Under the pieces are notes generated by a model. That model saw only the letters and a list, made by a program, of their open reading frames with translations. It was not told where the DNA came from and did not search any database. Below, one piece after another: positions 17,288-26,127 of a stretch of 64,000 nt of DNA. The position numbers were made by a program, and so were the translations under genes. Position 1 is the first letter of the stretch. Each line of letters starts with the position of its first letter. Origin of the DNA: WTFY01 sp026713925 (lineage in GTDB: Bacteria; Pseudomonadota; Gammaproteobacteria; UBA4575); NCBI GenBank assembly GCA_963662355.1, contig OY759361.1, forward strand, positions 806,001 through 870,000. Direction: 5' to 3'.

Positions 17288-17950
17288 CTACTGCCAGCAT
17301 TGCAACAGCCATTCCCTGATGTCCGCGATTTCTTCTTGGCACACCGTGTGGTCACATGGATAGGTCTGCAGGGTAACTGAAAATCCCTGCTGCTCGAGGC
17401 GTTCACAGGTAAACTTGGCTGCATCGATCGAGATCATCTCATCGTAGCTGCCGTGCGCCACAAAGATCGGCAACGACCGGTCAGCCATCGCCGCGTAATC
17501 CGGAAACACCTGGCGTAGCGGCAGGTAGCAGGACAGGGCAAGAACGCCTGCCAGCCGCTGGCCGCAGGACAATCCTGTATACAGGCCCAGCGCCCCGCCT
17601 TGCGAGAAGCCTGCCAGTACGACCCGTCTTGGCGGTATACCTGATTGCGCAAGCTGTTCGACCAGGGCATCAAGTTCGGTCTTGCTCTGTTCGAGACCTT
17701 CGGTATCTTCCGGATCATCCTTTCCCAGGCCGTACAGGTCGTACCAGGCTGGCATCCATGCCCCGCCATTCAGGGTTACGGCCCGCACCGGGGCATGCGG
17801 AAATATAAAACGCACCTGCATGTCACCAGGGAGGTCCAGCTTGTCGACTACGGGCTCGAAATCGTGTCCGCTGGCTCCCAGTCCATGCAGCCAGATTACG
17901 GCACGATCGGGGTTCGTTCCAGTATCAAGTGTGATTGCTTCCAAGGCCAT
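17288..17950 (-). CDS. alpha/beta-hydrolase, carboxylesterase/phospholipase family
   Basis: A 220-residue esterase of the Abhydrolase_2 group (EstB/YpfH-like). The N-terminal strand leads to LHGLGASGHDF (oxyanion region), the nucleophile elbow is GFSQGG at about residues 115-120, and the remaining triad members are likely the Asp in AHGSYDEMIS and the His in CDHTVC. Such enzymes hydrolyse short acyl esters and lysophospholipids; the natural substrate is unknown. It is convergent with argH (9-base gap) and divergent from lptM. Confidence 0.9.
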   Translation of the reverse strand: MALEAITLDTGTNPDRAVIWLHGLGASGHDFEPVVDKLDLPGDMQVRFIFPHAPVRAVTLNGGAWMPAWYDLYGLGKDDPEDTEGLEQSKTELDALVEQLAQSGIPPRRVVLAGFSQGGALGLYTGLSCGQRLAGVLALSCYLPLRQVFPDYAAMADRSLPIFVAHGSYDEMISIDAAKFTCERLEQQGFSVTLQTYPCDHTVCQEEIADIREWLLQCWQ

Positions 17951-18017
17951 GGAGTAGTTTCCTGTACGCTCAATGATCTATACAATGATATCTGGTTTGC
18001 AGTAAGATGGTCTGCCC

Positions 18018-18155
18018 ATGTCGCACCCCAGATTATGTGTCTTTGTCCTGGTCTTTTCTCTTGTCGTCACCCTTGCGGCATGCGGTCAGACCGGTGGTCT
18101 GTATCTTCCTGAAGATAATCCTAAACAAAAAGTAAAAAATCAATCCCGAAACTAG
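18018..18155 (+). CDS. lptM: LptM-like small lipoprotein
   Basis: A 45-residue lipoprotein. A lipoprotein signal peptide ends in the lipobox LAAC, making Cys22 the lipidated residue. The mature part opens with CGQTGGLYLPED, the LptM/YifL signature (Cys-Gly-x-x-Gly-x-Leu-Tyr-x-Pro). LptM assists assembly of the LptDE lipopolysaccharide translocon in enteric bacteria. It lies 52 bases before lysA, the usual lptM-lysA-dapF order, which supports both the small gene and its start at 18018. Confidence 0.88.
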   Translation: MSHPRLCVFVLVFSLVVTLAACGQTGGLYLPEDNPKQKVKNQSRN

Positions 18156-18207
18156 GTTTTGCAGCCGCCTGAATACGCAAGGTATCCTGACAACACGAGA
18201 TTCCGTC

Positions 18208-19455
18208 ATGAACCCTTTTGTGTACCGCGACAATCTGCTGCATGCAGAGAAAGTGAGCTGTGCGGAGCTTGCGGAGGCCTACGGGACGCCCTGTTACGTG
18301 TATTCGAAGGCTGCCATTCAGGACAGGTACCATGCCTTTGCAGATGCCCTGCAGGGCTGGCCCACAAAAATCTGCTATTCGGTCAAGGCGAACTCCAGTC
18401 TGGCCGTCCTGAACCTGCTGGCACAGCTTGGTGCCGGGTTCGATATCGTGTCGGCAGGAGAGCTGGAGCGTGTCGTGCGCGCGGGCGGCGATGCGGGCAA
18501 GATTGTATTTTCAGGCGTGGCCAAGCGTGCAGATGAAATCCGCCGCGCGCTGCTCGCAGGCATTTACTGCTTCAACATCGAATCCCGGGCAGAACTCGAG
18601 CGCATGGAGTCCATCGCCCGCGAAATGGACATTCCGGCCAATGTTTCACTGCGTGTCAACCCGGATGTCGATCCGAATACGCACCCGTACATCTCGACCG
18701 GTTTGAAGGAGAACAAGTTTGGCGTGAGCATCGAGCAGGCGAGGGAGCTCTACCGGCAGGTCGCGGACAGCCGTTACCTGCACGCCACGGGCGTGGATTG
18801 CCATATCGGTTCGCAATTGCTGGACCTGGCGCCTTTCCAGTTCTGCTTTGAAAAAATCTTTGAACTGGTTGACTGGCTGGACGAGCAAGGCGTCCGCCTG
18901 CAACACGTTGACGTGGGAGGGGGGCTTGGAATCCCGTATGCGCACGCCGATCAGGTTCCCGACCCGGTTCAGTATGCCCGGGTCATTGCCCCGTTCATGC
19001 AGGGCAGGCAGCTTGAGCTGGTGGTCGAGCCGGGACGTGCAATCGTGGGCAATGCCGGGTTGCTGCTGTGCAGGGTTGAATATCTCAAAAATTCTGCGGG
19101 CAGGAACTTTGCCCTGGTCGATGCGGCCATGAATGATTTTCTGCGCCCGTCCCTGTATTCCGCCTGGCACCAGATCAGTGCCGTGCACAGGGAGGACGGA
19201 GATGAGGTGCTCTATGATGTAGCGGGCCCGGTCTGCGAAAGTGCAGACCTGCTCGGCTGCCAGCGAAGTTTGTGCATCCGGGAAGGCAGTTTGCTGGCCA
19301 TCCATGATGCGGGTGCCTACGGGTTTGTGATGGCCAGCAACTACAACTCGCGCATGCGGCCTGCAGAGGTTCTGGTGGACGGTGAGCAGGCCTGGCTGGT
19401 ACGCAAGCGCGAGAGTATCGAGCAGTTGTTTGCCGATGAGGTTATCCCGGATTGA
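18208..19455 (+). CDS. lysA: diaminopimelate decarboxylase
   Basis: LysA decarboxylates meso-diaminopimelate to lysine. The 415-residue PLP enzyme of the alanine-racemase fold shows the cofactor lysine in CYSVKANSSLAV (about residue 60), the HIGSQLLDL segment near residue 200, the phosphate-binding VGGGLGIPY loop and the C-terminal active-site cysteine in GPVCESADLL (about residue 344). Start, length and gene order are standard. The downstream methyltransferase begins inside its stop codon (TGATG). Confidence 0.97.
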   Translation: MNPFVYRDNLLHAEKVSCAELAEAYGTPCYVYSKAAIQDRYHAFADALQGWPTKICYSVKANSSLAVLNLLAQLGAGFDIVSAGELERVVRAGGDAGKIVFSGVAKRADEIRRALLAGIYCFNIESRAELERMESIAREMDIPANVSLRVNPDVDPNTHPYISTGLKENKFGVSIEQARELYRQVADSRYLHATGVDCHIGSQLLDLAPFQFCFEKIFELVDWLDEQGVRLQHVDVGGGLGIPYAHADQVPDPVQYARVIAPFMQGRQLELVVEPGRAIVGNAGLLLCRVEYLKNSAGRNFALVDAAMNDFLRPSLYSAWHQISAVHREDGDEVLYDVAGPVCESADLLGCQRSLCIREGSLLAIHDAGAYGFVMASNYNSRMRPAEVLVDGEQAWLVRKRESIEQLFADEVIPD

Positions 19456-20126
19456 TGCAACGCCTGCCTGAACCCGAGTTAATGGACGATCCGGCTCAGG
19501 CGATCGCCTATGCCCGGGCCGATTTTGAAGCGGCACACAGTACCCTGGTGCAGCATTTCCCCCGCGTGTTTGCGGACCTCGAGCCCCCGAACACGGTACT
19601 GGACCTGGGGTGCGGGCCCGCAGACATTTCGGTCCGTTTCGCGCACATGTATCCATCCTGCCGGATCGATGCCGTGGATGGTGCGCCGTGCATGCTGCAG
19701 CAGGCCCAGGCCTGTATTGAGGCGGCGGCATTGCAGCACCGCATCACGCTGCACCTGCAGCGCCTGCCGGACTGCGAGCTGCCTGAAAAAAATTATGGGG
19801 CCATTGTCTCGAACAGTCTGCTGCACCACCTCCATGAGCCCCGGCACCTGTGGGCGACAATTTGCAGGTATGCCTCGTCCCGCACCGCCATCTTTATCTG
19901 CGACCTGTGCCGGCCACAATCCATCGAACAGGCCGAAGCCCTGGTCACGCGGTATGCGGCGGGTGAACCCGATATCCTGCGTCGCGACTTCTATAATTCA
20001 CTGCTTGCGGCGTTCACTCCGGATGAAGTCCGGGCGCAACTGGACACGGCAGGCCTGCGAGACCTGAGGCTGGAGGCGATCAGTGACCGGCATCTGCTGG
20101 TATACGGACGTTTGGAATCAGCATGA
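19455..20126 (+). CDS. class I SAM-dependent methyltransferase
   Basis: A 223-residue methyltransferase with motif I VLDLGCGPADIS (about residues 50-61), the acidic residue of motif II in DAVDGAP, and the post-motif segment IVSNSLLHHLHEP. The substrate is not recognisable. ATG at 19455 overlaps the lysA stop by one base, which implies translational coupling; the TTG three bases upstream is less likely. It interrupts the common lysA-dapF pair, so it is a lineage-specific addition. No link to lysine synthesis is claimed. Confidence 0.85.
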   Translation: MQRLPEPELMDDPAQAIAYARADFEAAHSTLVQHFPRVFADLEPPNTVLDLGCGPADISVRFAHMYPSCRIDAVDGAPCMLQQAQACIEAAALQHRITLHLQRLPDCELPEKNYGAIVSNSLLHHLHEPRHLWATICRYASSRTAIFICDLCRPQSIEQAEALVTRYAAGEPDILRRDFYNSLLAAFTPDEVRAQLDTAGLRDLRLEAISDRHLLVYGRLESA

Positions 20127-20244
20127 ATATGCCCTCGAGGAAGGGTTAAGGAAAGTGTAGTTGCATTGGTTGTACGCGAAAGAATATTCTTGAATCGGAA
20201 AGTTCCTTCTCACAGCACGATGCTGCACAAACAGGTATGATCGC

Positions 20245-21075
20245 ATGTATGTACAATTTGCAAAAATGCAAGGTTTAGGGAATGATTTTGTACTGTTTGA
20301 TGCCGTCAACCAGGATGTGCAACTGAGCCGTGCGCAACTGCGCAGGATTGCCGACCGAAGGCTGGGCGTAGGCTGTGACCAAATTCTGGTTGTACGTGCG
20401 GCAGTCGAGGCAGGCGCCGACTTTGATTACCGGATCTACAACAGCAATGGTGAGGAAGCCGAACAATGCGGAAACGGTGCACGTTGCATCGGCAGGTTTC
20501 TCGTGCACAGCAAGCTCACGAACAAGCGTTCAATCCGGGTCCGAACGGTCAGTGGCGTATACCGTGTGGAACTTCGTGATGATGGCCTGGTGACAGTCAA
20601 TATGGGGGTGCCTGCATTCGAACCGGAAAATATTCCCTTTGCAGCGGCCAAGGTCTCGGCACGCTACACGCTTGAGGTCGATGGTCAGCCGGTTTGCATC
20701 GGAGCCGTATCGATGGGAAATCCGCATGCCGTCATCGAGGTTGACGATATTGGGCATGCGCCCGTGCACACCCTGGGTCCGGGGATTGAAGCCCACCCGA
20801 TGTTTCCCAATAAAACCAATGTTGGTTTCATGCAGGTTCTGGATGCGCAACATGTCGCCCTGCGTGTTTTTGAACGAGGCGCAGGTGAAACCAGCGCCTG
20901 TGGTTCAGGTGCATGTGCTGCAGTGGCAGTGGGGCGGGTATGGGGCCGGCTGGATACGAAAGTCACCGTGCAGCTGCCCGGGGGCGATCTGCTGGTTGAA
21001 TGCAGTCACCCAAGCGAACCCGTGTTGATGACCGGGCCTGCAGAACTGAGTTTCGAAGGGAGCCTGGTCCTATGA
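20245..21075 (+). CDS. dapF: diaminopimelate epimerase
   Basis: DapF interconverts LL- and meso-diaminopimelate for lysine and peptidoglycan synthesis. The 276-residue protein has the FAKMQGLGNDFV start and both catalytic cysteines, in CGNGARC (about residue 76) and SACGSGAC (about residue 218). It follows the methyltransferase after 118 bases with no obvious gene, and the DUF484 gene starts inside its stop (ATGA overlap). Confidence 0.97.
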   Translation: MYVQFAKMQGLGNDFVLFDAVNQDVQLSRAQLRRIADRRLGVGCDQILVVRAAVEAGADFDYRIYNSNGEEAEQCGNGARCIGRFLVHSKLTNKRSIRVRTVSGVYRVELRDDGLVTVNMGVPAFEPENIPFAAAKVSARYTLEVDGQPVCIGAVSMGNPHAVIEVDDIGHAPVHTLGPGIEAHPMFPNKTNVGFMQVLDAQHVALRVFERGAGETSACGSGACAAVAVGRVWGRLDTKVTVQLPGGDLLVECSHPSEPVLMTGPAELSFEGSLVL

Positions 21076-21803
21076 CCTCACAGACCAGACCTAGTATTGC
21101 TTCTGATGACATGAAGGCAACCAGCGGGCCTGAACTTACCCGCGAAGACGTTGCGCACTATCTGCATACCCATCGTGATTTCTTTGTGCATCATCCCGGG
21201 CTGATCGAAACACTTGCCATTCCGCATGATTCGGGTGAAGCAGTTTCGCTGGTTGAGCGCCAGATTGCGATGTTGCGTGAGCGTAACAGGGAACTTGACA
21301 GGAAGCTGTACAAGCTTATCGCCGTGGCTGCAGAAAATGAAAAGGCCAGCCGCAGGCTGCACAACCTGGTCCTGAAAGTCATGCCCATCGAGGGTTTCGA
21401 GGAATCGCTGGCAGCAATCCGGGGACAGCTCCAGGCTGATTTCCCGGACACAGCGATCAGAATATGCTTGCTGGATACCCTGCCTGCAACCTCCGTATCG
21501 GACTGTGCCATGATGGATGTGGACTTGCACCGGTCCAGGCTGGTTGAGGACCTGTTTTCAGACAAGTATCGAGGGGTGGTTTTTCTCACCGAACACCAGA
21601 TCGAGGCCGTGTTCACACCAGGGAAAGACAGTCAGCCGGTCTGCTCAGCCGCCTCGGTGGCCCTGAAGGACGCCCGGCATCTTGGCGTACTGTTCTTGGG
21701 CAGCCCGGATGCATGTCACTATCAAAGCGGTATCGGGACGCTGTTCCTGGAAAGCCTGGGCGAAATCATCAGTGCCAAGCTGCAACCGTTTGCAAGCGGC
21801 TGA
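21072..21803 (+). CDS. DUF484 family protein
   Basis: A 243-residue DUF484 protein (GAF-like fold). Family features are LTREDVAHYLHTHRDFFVHHP near the N-terminus (split here around residue 25), the SLVERQIAMLRERNREL coiled coil, and LGVLFLGSPD...GTLFLESLGEIISA at the end. The function of the family is unknown. The start at 21072 forms an ATGA overlap with dapF; an in-frame codon further upstream would lie inside dapF. It precedes xerC, as in many gammaproteobacteria. Confidence 0.93.
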   Translation: MTSQTRPSIASDDMKATSGPELTREDVAHYLHTHRDFFVHHPGLIETLAIPHDSGEAVSLVERQIAMLRERNRELDRKLYKLIAVAAENEKASRRLHNLVLKVMPIEGFEESLAAIRGQLQADFPDTAIRICLLDTLPATSVSDCAMMDVDLHRSRLVEDLFSDKYRGVVFLTEHQIEAVFTPGKDSQPVCSAASVALKDARHLGVLFLGSPDACHYQSGIGTLFLESLGEIISAKLQPFASG

Positions 21804-21897
21804 TACATCGTACAGCCCATGCTGTTACGGGCACCGGTCCTGTATTTCGGGCGGGACTAGTGGTACCGTACAGGGGTGTAATACTTGAAGTGCCGAT

Positions 21898-22845
21898 ATG
21901 CCTGTAGCCACAGGTCTGCCAGACACCCGGGAGCTTGTTTGCAGGTATCTGCGTTACCTGAGTGATGAACGCAGATACTCCCCTGCTACCGTAACCAACT
22001 ACCGAAGGGACATCCTGCAGTTTGTGGAATTCATCACGGCTGCCGGAGTGAAGGACTGCTGTGAGGCAGACACCTTGCATGTACGGGATTTTGCCGGGTC
22101 ACGGCGGCGCAAGGGGATTTCCGCGCGCAGCCTGCAACGTTCACTGAGTGCACTGCGGGGGTTTTACCAGTTCCTGCAGCGAGAGCAGCGGGTCGAGAGC
22201 AATCCGGCTGGTGATGTGAGTGCGCCCCATACCGGCAAAAAGCTCCCCGAACTGTTGGATGTGGATGAAATCACCCGCCTGCTTGCACCGCCCCCGCAAG
22301 ACCCGCTCAAGCTGCGCGACCATGCCATGATGGAACTCATGTATTCATCCGGATTGCGCCTGTCTGAGCTGGTCGGCCTGGATGTCGGGGATATTGACCT
22401 GGCCCAGGGCCAGGTGCATGTGCTGGGCAAGGGCAACAAGGCTCGGTACCTGCCAGTCGGGCGTGCGGCCCGCGAATCGCTTGAGCGATGGCTGGCAGTT
22501 CGTGCTGACCGGGTCACGGAAAGTGAGAATGCCGTGTTTATCAACAACCGTGGCCGTCGGCTGACTGCCCGGGCCGTGCAGCAGAGGGTGAAGCGGCTTG
22601 GCAGTGAACAGGGGCTGGACAAGCATGTTCACCCGCATATGCTGCGCCATTCGTTCGCCAGCCATCTGCTGGAATCCAGCAATGACCTGCGTGCCGTGCA
22701 GGAAATGCTGGGGCATGCCGATATCAGCACGACCCAGATCTATACCCACCTGGACTTTCAGCACCTCGCACAGGTCTATGACCGCGCCCATCCGCGTGCC
22801 AGAAAAGGCGTGTCACGAAGCAAGTCGGAAACCCGGGAAAAATAA
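21898..22845 (+). CDS. xerC: tyrosine recombinase XerC
   Basis: XerC, with XerD, resolves chromosome dimers at dif during division. The 315-residue protein has an N-terminal SAM-like domain (RYSPATVTNYRRDI) and a catalytic domain with the arginine in SSGLRLSEL (about 153), the HMLRHSFASH box (about 246-255) and the nucleophilic tyrosine in TTQIYTHLD (about 281). XerC is preferred over XerD because of its dapF-DUF484-xerC context. It is followed by hslV after about 120 bases. Confidence 0.94.
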   Translation: MPVATGLPDTRELVCRYLRYLSDERRYSPATVTNYRRDILQFVEFITAAGVKDCCEADTLHVRDFAGSRRRKGISARSLQRSLSALRGFYQFLQREQRVESNPAGDVSAPHTGKKLPELLDVDEITRLLAPPPQDPLKLRDHAMMELMYSSGLRLSELVGLDVGDIDLAQGQVHVLGKGNKARYLPVGRAARESLERWLAVRADRVTESENAVFINNRGRRLTARAVQQRVKRLGSEQGLDKHVHPHMLRHSFASHLLESSNDLRAVQEMLGHADISTTQIYTHLDFQHLAQVYDRAHPRARKGVSRSKSETREK

Positions 22846-22965
22846 GCTGCATGCGACCGGTATGATCTGCCTGCAGATTTTGATAGTCTGGCGTCCAAAT
22901 GAGCTGGGCCCATAACGGTGGGCAGGGTTCGGCACTACCGTTCAGCAGCACGAACATTACACACT

Positions 22966-23499
22966 ATGGAACAATTCAAGGGCACTACCATTGTCAGCGT
23001 GAGGCGTGACGGCAAGGTGGCACTGGGCGGAGATGGCCAGGTGTCGCTGGGCGAAACCATCATGAAGGGCAACGCGTGTAAAATCCGGCGGCTGTACGAG
23101 GACAAGGTTATTGCGGGCTTCGCCGGCGGCACCGCCGATGCATTTACCCTGTTTGAACGGTTTGAATCCAAGCTGGAACAGCACAATGGGCAGCTTACAC
23201 GGTCGGCCGTGGAACTTGCCAAGGACTGGCGTACCGATCGCATGTTGCGCCGACTTGAAGCGCTGCTTGCTGTGGCGGACCGGTACACCTCGCTGGTAAT
23301 TTCCGGAAACGGCGATGTCATTGAACCGGAAGATTCCCTGGTGGCAATCGGCTCCGGTGGGCCGTATGCGCAGGCCGCTGCGCGAGCCTTGCTGGACGAG
23401 ACACAGTTAAATGCCAGGGAGATCGTGCAGAGGTCGCTGGATATTGCAGCCGGCATCTGCATCTATACCAACGCGAAGATCTCGATCGAAGAACTGTAG
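22966..23499 (+). CDS. hslV: ATP-dependent protease subunit HslV
   Basis: HslV is the threonine peptidase core of the HslUV protease. The 177-residue protein begins MEQFKGTTIVSVRR, so the short propeptide MEQFKG would be removed to expose the catalytic Thr7, where the E. coli protein loses only Met. Other family segments are GFAGGTADAFTLFE, WRTDRMLRRLEALL and GSGGPYAQAAARALL. The ATG at 22966 is chosen over an upstream GTG/ATG because homology begins here. hslU starts 25 bases downstream. Confidence 0.96.
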   Translation: MEQFKGTTIVSVRRDGKVALGGDGQVSLGETIMKGNACKIRRLYEDKVIAGFAGGTADAFTLFERFESKLEQHNGQLTRSAVELAKDWRTDRMLRRLEALLAVADRYTSLVISGNGDVIEPEDSLVAIGSGGPYAQAAARALLDETQLNAREIVQRSLDIAAGICIYTNAKISIEEL

Positions 23500-23524
23500 T
23501 GTCGTTTGTACCAGGGGATTATTC

Positions 23525-24853
23525 ATGTCAAATATGACTCCGCGTGAAATTGTCCAGGAGCTTGACAAGCATATCGTCGGACAGGATGAAGCCAAGCGTT
23601 CCGTGGCGATCGCACTGCGCAACCGGTGGCGCCGCCAGCAGTTGCCGGAAGCGTTGCGTGTGGAAGTCACCCCGAAGAATATCCTGATGATGGGGCCCAC
23701 GGGGGTAGGGAAGACCGAAATTGCCCGGCGCCTGGCCCGTCTGGCCCATGCGCCGTTTATCAAAGTGGAGGCGACGAAATTCACGGAAGTGGGCTATGTC
23801 GGCAAGGAGGTTGATTCCATCGTGCGCGACCTGGTCGATACCTCGGTGAAAATGATGCGCGAACAGGAAATGGAGAAAGTGTACTTTCGTGCCGGGGAAG
23901 TAGCCGAGGAACGGATTCTGGATGCGCTGCTGCCACCCAGGATGGATGCCGATGTGGACAGCCGGGACGAGTTTGCCAGTGACACGCGGCAAAAATTCCG
24001 CAAGAGACTGCGCGAAGGGGACCTGGACGATACCGAGATCGAAGTGGATGTTGCGGTGACGCCGGTCGGTGTGGAAATCATGACCCCGCCCGGCATGGAG
24101 GAGATGGCCAGCCAGTTACAGGGCATGTTTCAGAATCTGGGCAGCAGCAAGAAGAAGACGCGGAAGATGCGCATAGAAGATGCGATGAAGGTGCTGACCG
24201 ATGAAGAGGCGCACAAGCTGGTCAATGAAGAGGAACTGAAGGCCAAGGCCCTGGAGAATGTCGAGCAGAACGGCATCGTGTTTCTGGATGAACTTGACAA
24301 GGTCACGAAGCATGGTGAGGTTACCGGGGCGGATGTCTCGCGTGAAGGGGTGCAGCGGGACCTGTTGCCACTGGTGGAGGGCTGCACCGTCAGCACCAAA
24401 TACGGAATGATAAAGACCGATCACATCCTGTTTATCGCCTCCGGAGCATTCCATGTCTCCAAGCCCTCCGACCTGATCCCGGAATTGCAGGGCCGGTTGC
24501 CGATTCGTGTAGAACTCAAGGCGCTCACCACAGATGACTTCGTGCGGATACTGGTCGAGCCCGACGCGTCGCTTACGGAACAGTACGCTGCCTTGCTGGA
24601 GACTGAAGGTGTGCGGCTGGAATTTTCCAAGGACGGGATACGCAGGATTGCGCAGATCGCCCATGATGTAAACGAATCGACTGAAAACATCGGCGCGCGG
24701 CGCCTGCATACCGTACTGGAGCGGTTACTGGAGAAGATCTCGTTTTCTGCGCCCGATTCAGGCGGGACCTCTGTCACCATCGATCAGGCGTACGTAGAGG
24801 AAAATATAGGTGAACTGGTCAAGGATGAAGACCTGAGTCGTTATATACTGTGA
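23525..24853 (+). CDS. hslU: ATP-dependent protease ATPase subunit HslU
   Basis: HslU is the AAA+ unfoldase that feeds substrates to HslV. The 442-residue protein has MTPREIVQELDKHIVGQDEA at the N-terminus (its first Met at 23525), Walker A GPTGVGKTEIARR (about residues 57-69), the GYVGKEVDS pore loop, the intermediate domain, Walker B GIVFLDELDK (about 249-258), and the C-terminal tail ending SRYIL, which docks into HslV. Spacing to hslV indicates one operon. Confidence 0.97.
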   Translation: MSNMTPREIVQELDKHIVGQDEAKRSVAIALRNRWRRQQLPEALRVEVTPKNILMMGPTGVGKTEIARRLARLAHAPFIKVEATKFTEVGYVGKEVDSIVRDLVDTSVKMMREQEMEKVYFRAGEVAEERILDALLPPRMDADVDSRDEFASDTRQKFRKRLREGDLDDTEIEVDVAVTPVGVEIMTPPGMEEMASQLQGMFQNLGSSKKKTRKMRIEDAMKVLTDEEAHKLVNEEELKAKALENVEQNGIVFLDELDKVTKHGEVTGADVSREGVQRDLLPLVEGCTVSTKYGMIKTDHILFIASGAFHVSKPSDLIPELQGRLPIRVELKALTTDDFVRILVEPDASLTEQYAALLETEGVRLEFSKDGIRRIAQIAHDVNESTENIGARRLHTVLERLLEKISFSAPDSGGTSVTIDQAYVEENIGELVKDEDLSRYIL

Positions 24854-24901
24854 TGCCTGACGGGAAATTCAGGTATCTGAAAAAAGAAAGGTTATCGGGT
24901 T

Positions 24902-25270
24902 TTGAGTAAACAGTTCCCCACTGAAATCCAGCTGCATCAGAAATCGAGGGTGCTGGAAGTTGCATTTGATGACGGCAGGCGTTTTGAGTTCCCATGCGAG
25001 TACCTGCGTGTGTATTCACCTTCTGCTGAAGTGGCGGGACACGGGCCCGGCCAGGAAGTGTTGCAGATCGGCAAAGAAGATGTCGGCATCAATGCCATTG
25101 AGCAGGTGGGGAATTATGCGGTTCAACTGGTATTCGATGATAACCACGATACCGGTATCTATTCCTGGGAATATTTATATGAACTCGGTATTCACCAGGA
25201 ACAAAGGTGGAAGAGGTATCTGGAACGGCTGGAAGAGGCAGGCTATCAGCGCAAGGCTCCGGGTGAATAA
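24902..25270 (+). CDS. DUF971 (GBBH-like N-terminal) domain protein
   Basis: A 122-residue DUF971 protein, matching the N-terminal domain of gamma-butyrobetaine hydroxylases but without the catalytic domain. Typical segments are LEVAFDDGRRFEFPCEYLRVYSP and GNYAVQLVFDDNHDTGIYSW, each near its usual position. Function unknown. The start is a TTG at 24902, with an AGAAAGG-type ribosome site about 10 bases upstream; no in-frame ATG precedes the conserved region. It lies between hslU and ubiE, its common place in gammaproteobacteria. Confidence 0.88.
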   Translation: MSKQFPTEIQLHQKSRVLEVAFDDGRRFEFPCEYLRVYSPSAEVAGHGPGQEVLQIGKEDVGINAIEQVGNYAVQLVFDDNHDTGIYSWEYLYELGIHQEQRWKRYLERLEEAGYQRKAPGE

Positions 25271-25369
25271 GCTGGCCCGTCCTGTACCGGAATCCGTTGG
25301 AGCAGTTTCCCCTGCAAGCGCAGCACCCGGCTCGCAGTGATTTTCAGCACCTAGTCATCGATACGCGCC

Positions 25370-26119
25370 ATGCAGCAAAAAAACACCCACTTCGGCTACC
25401 AGGACGTCAGCCCCGAGGAGAAAACCGAGAAAGTCGGTGCGGTCTTTGATTCCGTAGCATGGAAATACGATCTGATGAACGACATCATGTCACTGGGCCT
25501 GCATCGGGCCTGGAAGCGCTACTTTGTATACCTTGCAAACATCCGCCCCCATTTCAAGATACTGGACCTCGCCGCCGGCACCGCAGACATTTCGGCCCTG
25601 CTGGCCCCGAAACTTGGCGAGCAGGGCGGGGTCACGCTTTGCGATTCCAATCACGCCATGCTGGAACACGGGCGGGGGAAACTGGTCAACAGGGGGCTGG
25701 TGAAAAACCTGGATTACGTACAGGCCATGGCTGAAGCTCTTCCATTCCGGGAACATTACTTTGACCGCGTCGTGGTGGCTTTCGGCTTGCGCAACTTCAC
25801 GGACAAACCCCTGGCCTTGAAGTCGATGTTCAGGGTGCTCAAGCCGGGAGGCCAGGTCATGATACTGGAGTTTTCCAAGCCCGAAAAATGGCTGCAAAGG
25901 GCCTATGATGCCTATTCATTCGGGGTGCTTCCGAAGATGGGCAAGCTGATCGCCGGGGATGCCCGCAGCTACCGGTATCTTGCTGAATCGATCCGCATGC
26001 ACCCGGACCAGGAAACCTTGCAGTCCATGCTTGAAGCGGTCGGCTTTCAGAAATGTGACTACCTCGATCTCAACCTGGCGGTTGTTTGTATCCACCGCGG
26101 GTACAAACTTTCTGCATAA
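25370..26119 (+). CDS. ubiE: ubiquinone/menaquinone C-methyltransferase UbiE
   Basis: UbiE methylates the benzoquinol ring in ubiquinone (and menaquinone) synthesis. The 249-residue protein shows FDSVAWKYDLMNDIMSLGLHR, motif I ILDLAAGTADISALL, the VVAFGLRNFTD segment and EFSKPEKWLQRAYDAYSF. Length matches the family. It starts the ubiE-ubiJ-ubiB cluster; ubiJ begins 8 bases after its stop. Confidence 0.97.
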   Translation: MQQKNTHFGYQDVSPEEKTEKVGAVFDSVAWKYDLMNDIMSLGLHRAWKRYFVYLANIRPHFKILDLAAGTADISALLAPKLGEQGGVTLCDSNHAMLEHGRGKLVNRGLVKNLDYVQAMAEALPFREHYFDRVVVAFGLRNFTDKPLALKSMFRVLKPGGQVMILEFSKPEKWLQRAYDAYSFGVLPKMGKLIAGDARSYRYLAESIRMHPDQETLQSMLEAVGFQKCDYLDLNLAVVCIHRGYKLSA

Positions 26120-26127
26120 GTGAACGC

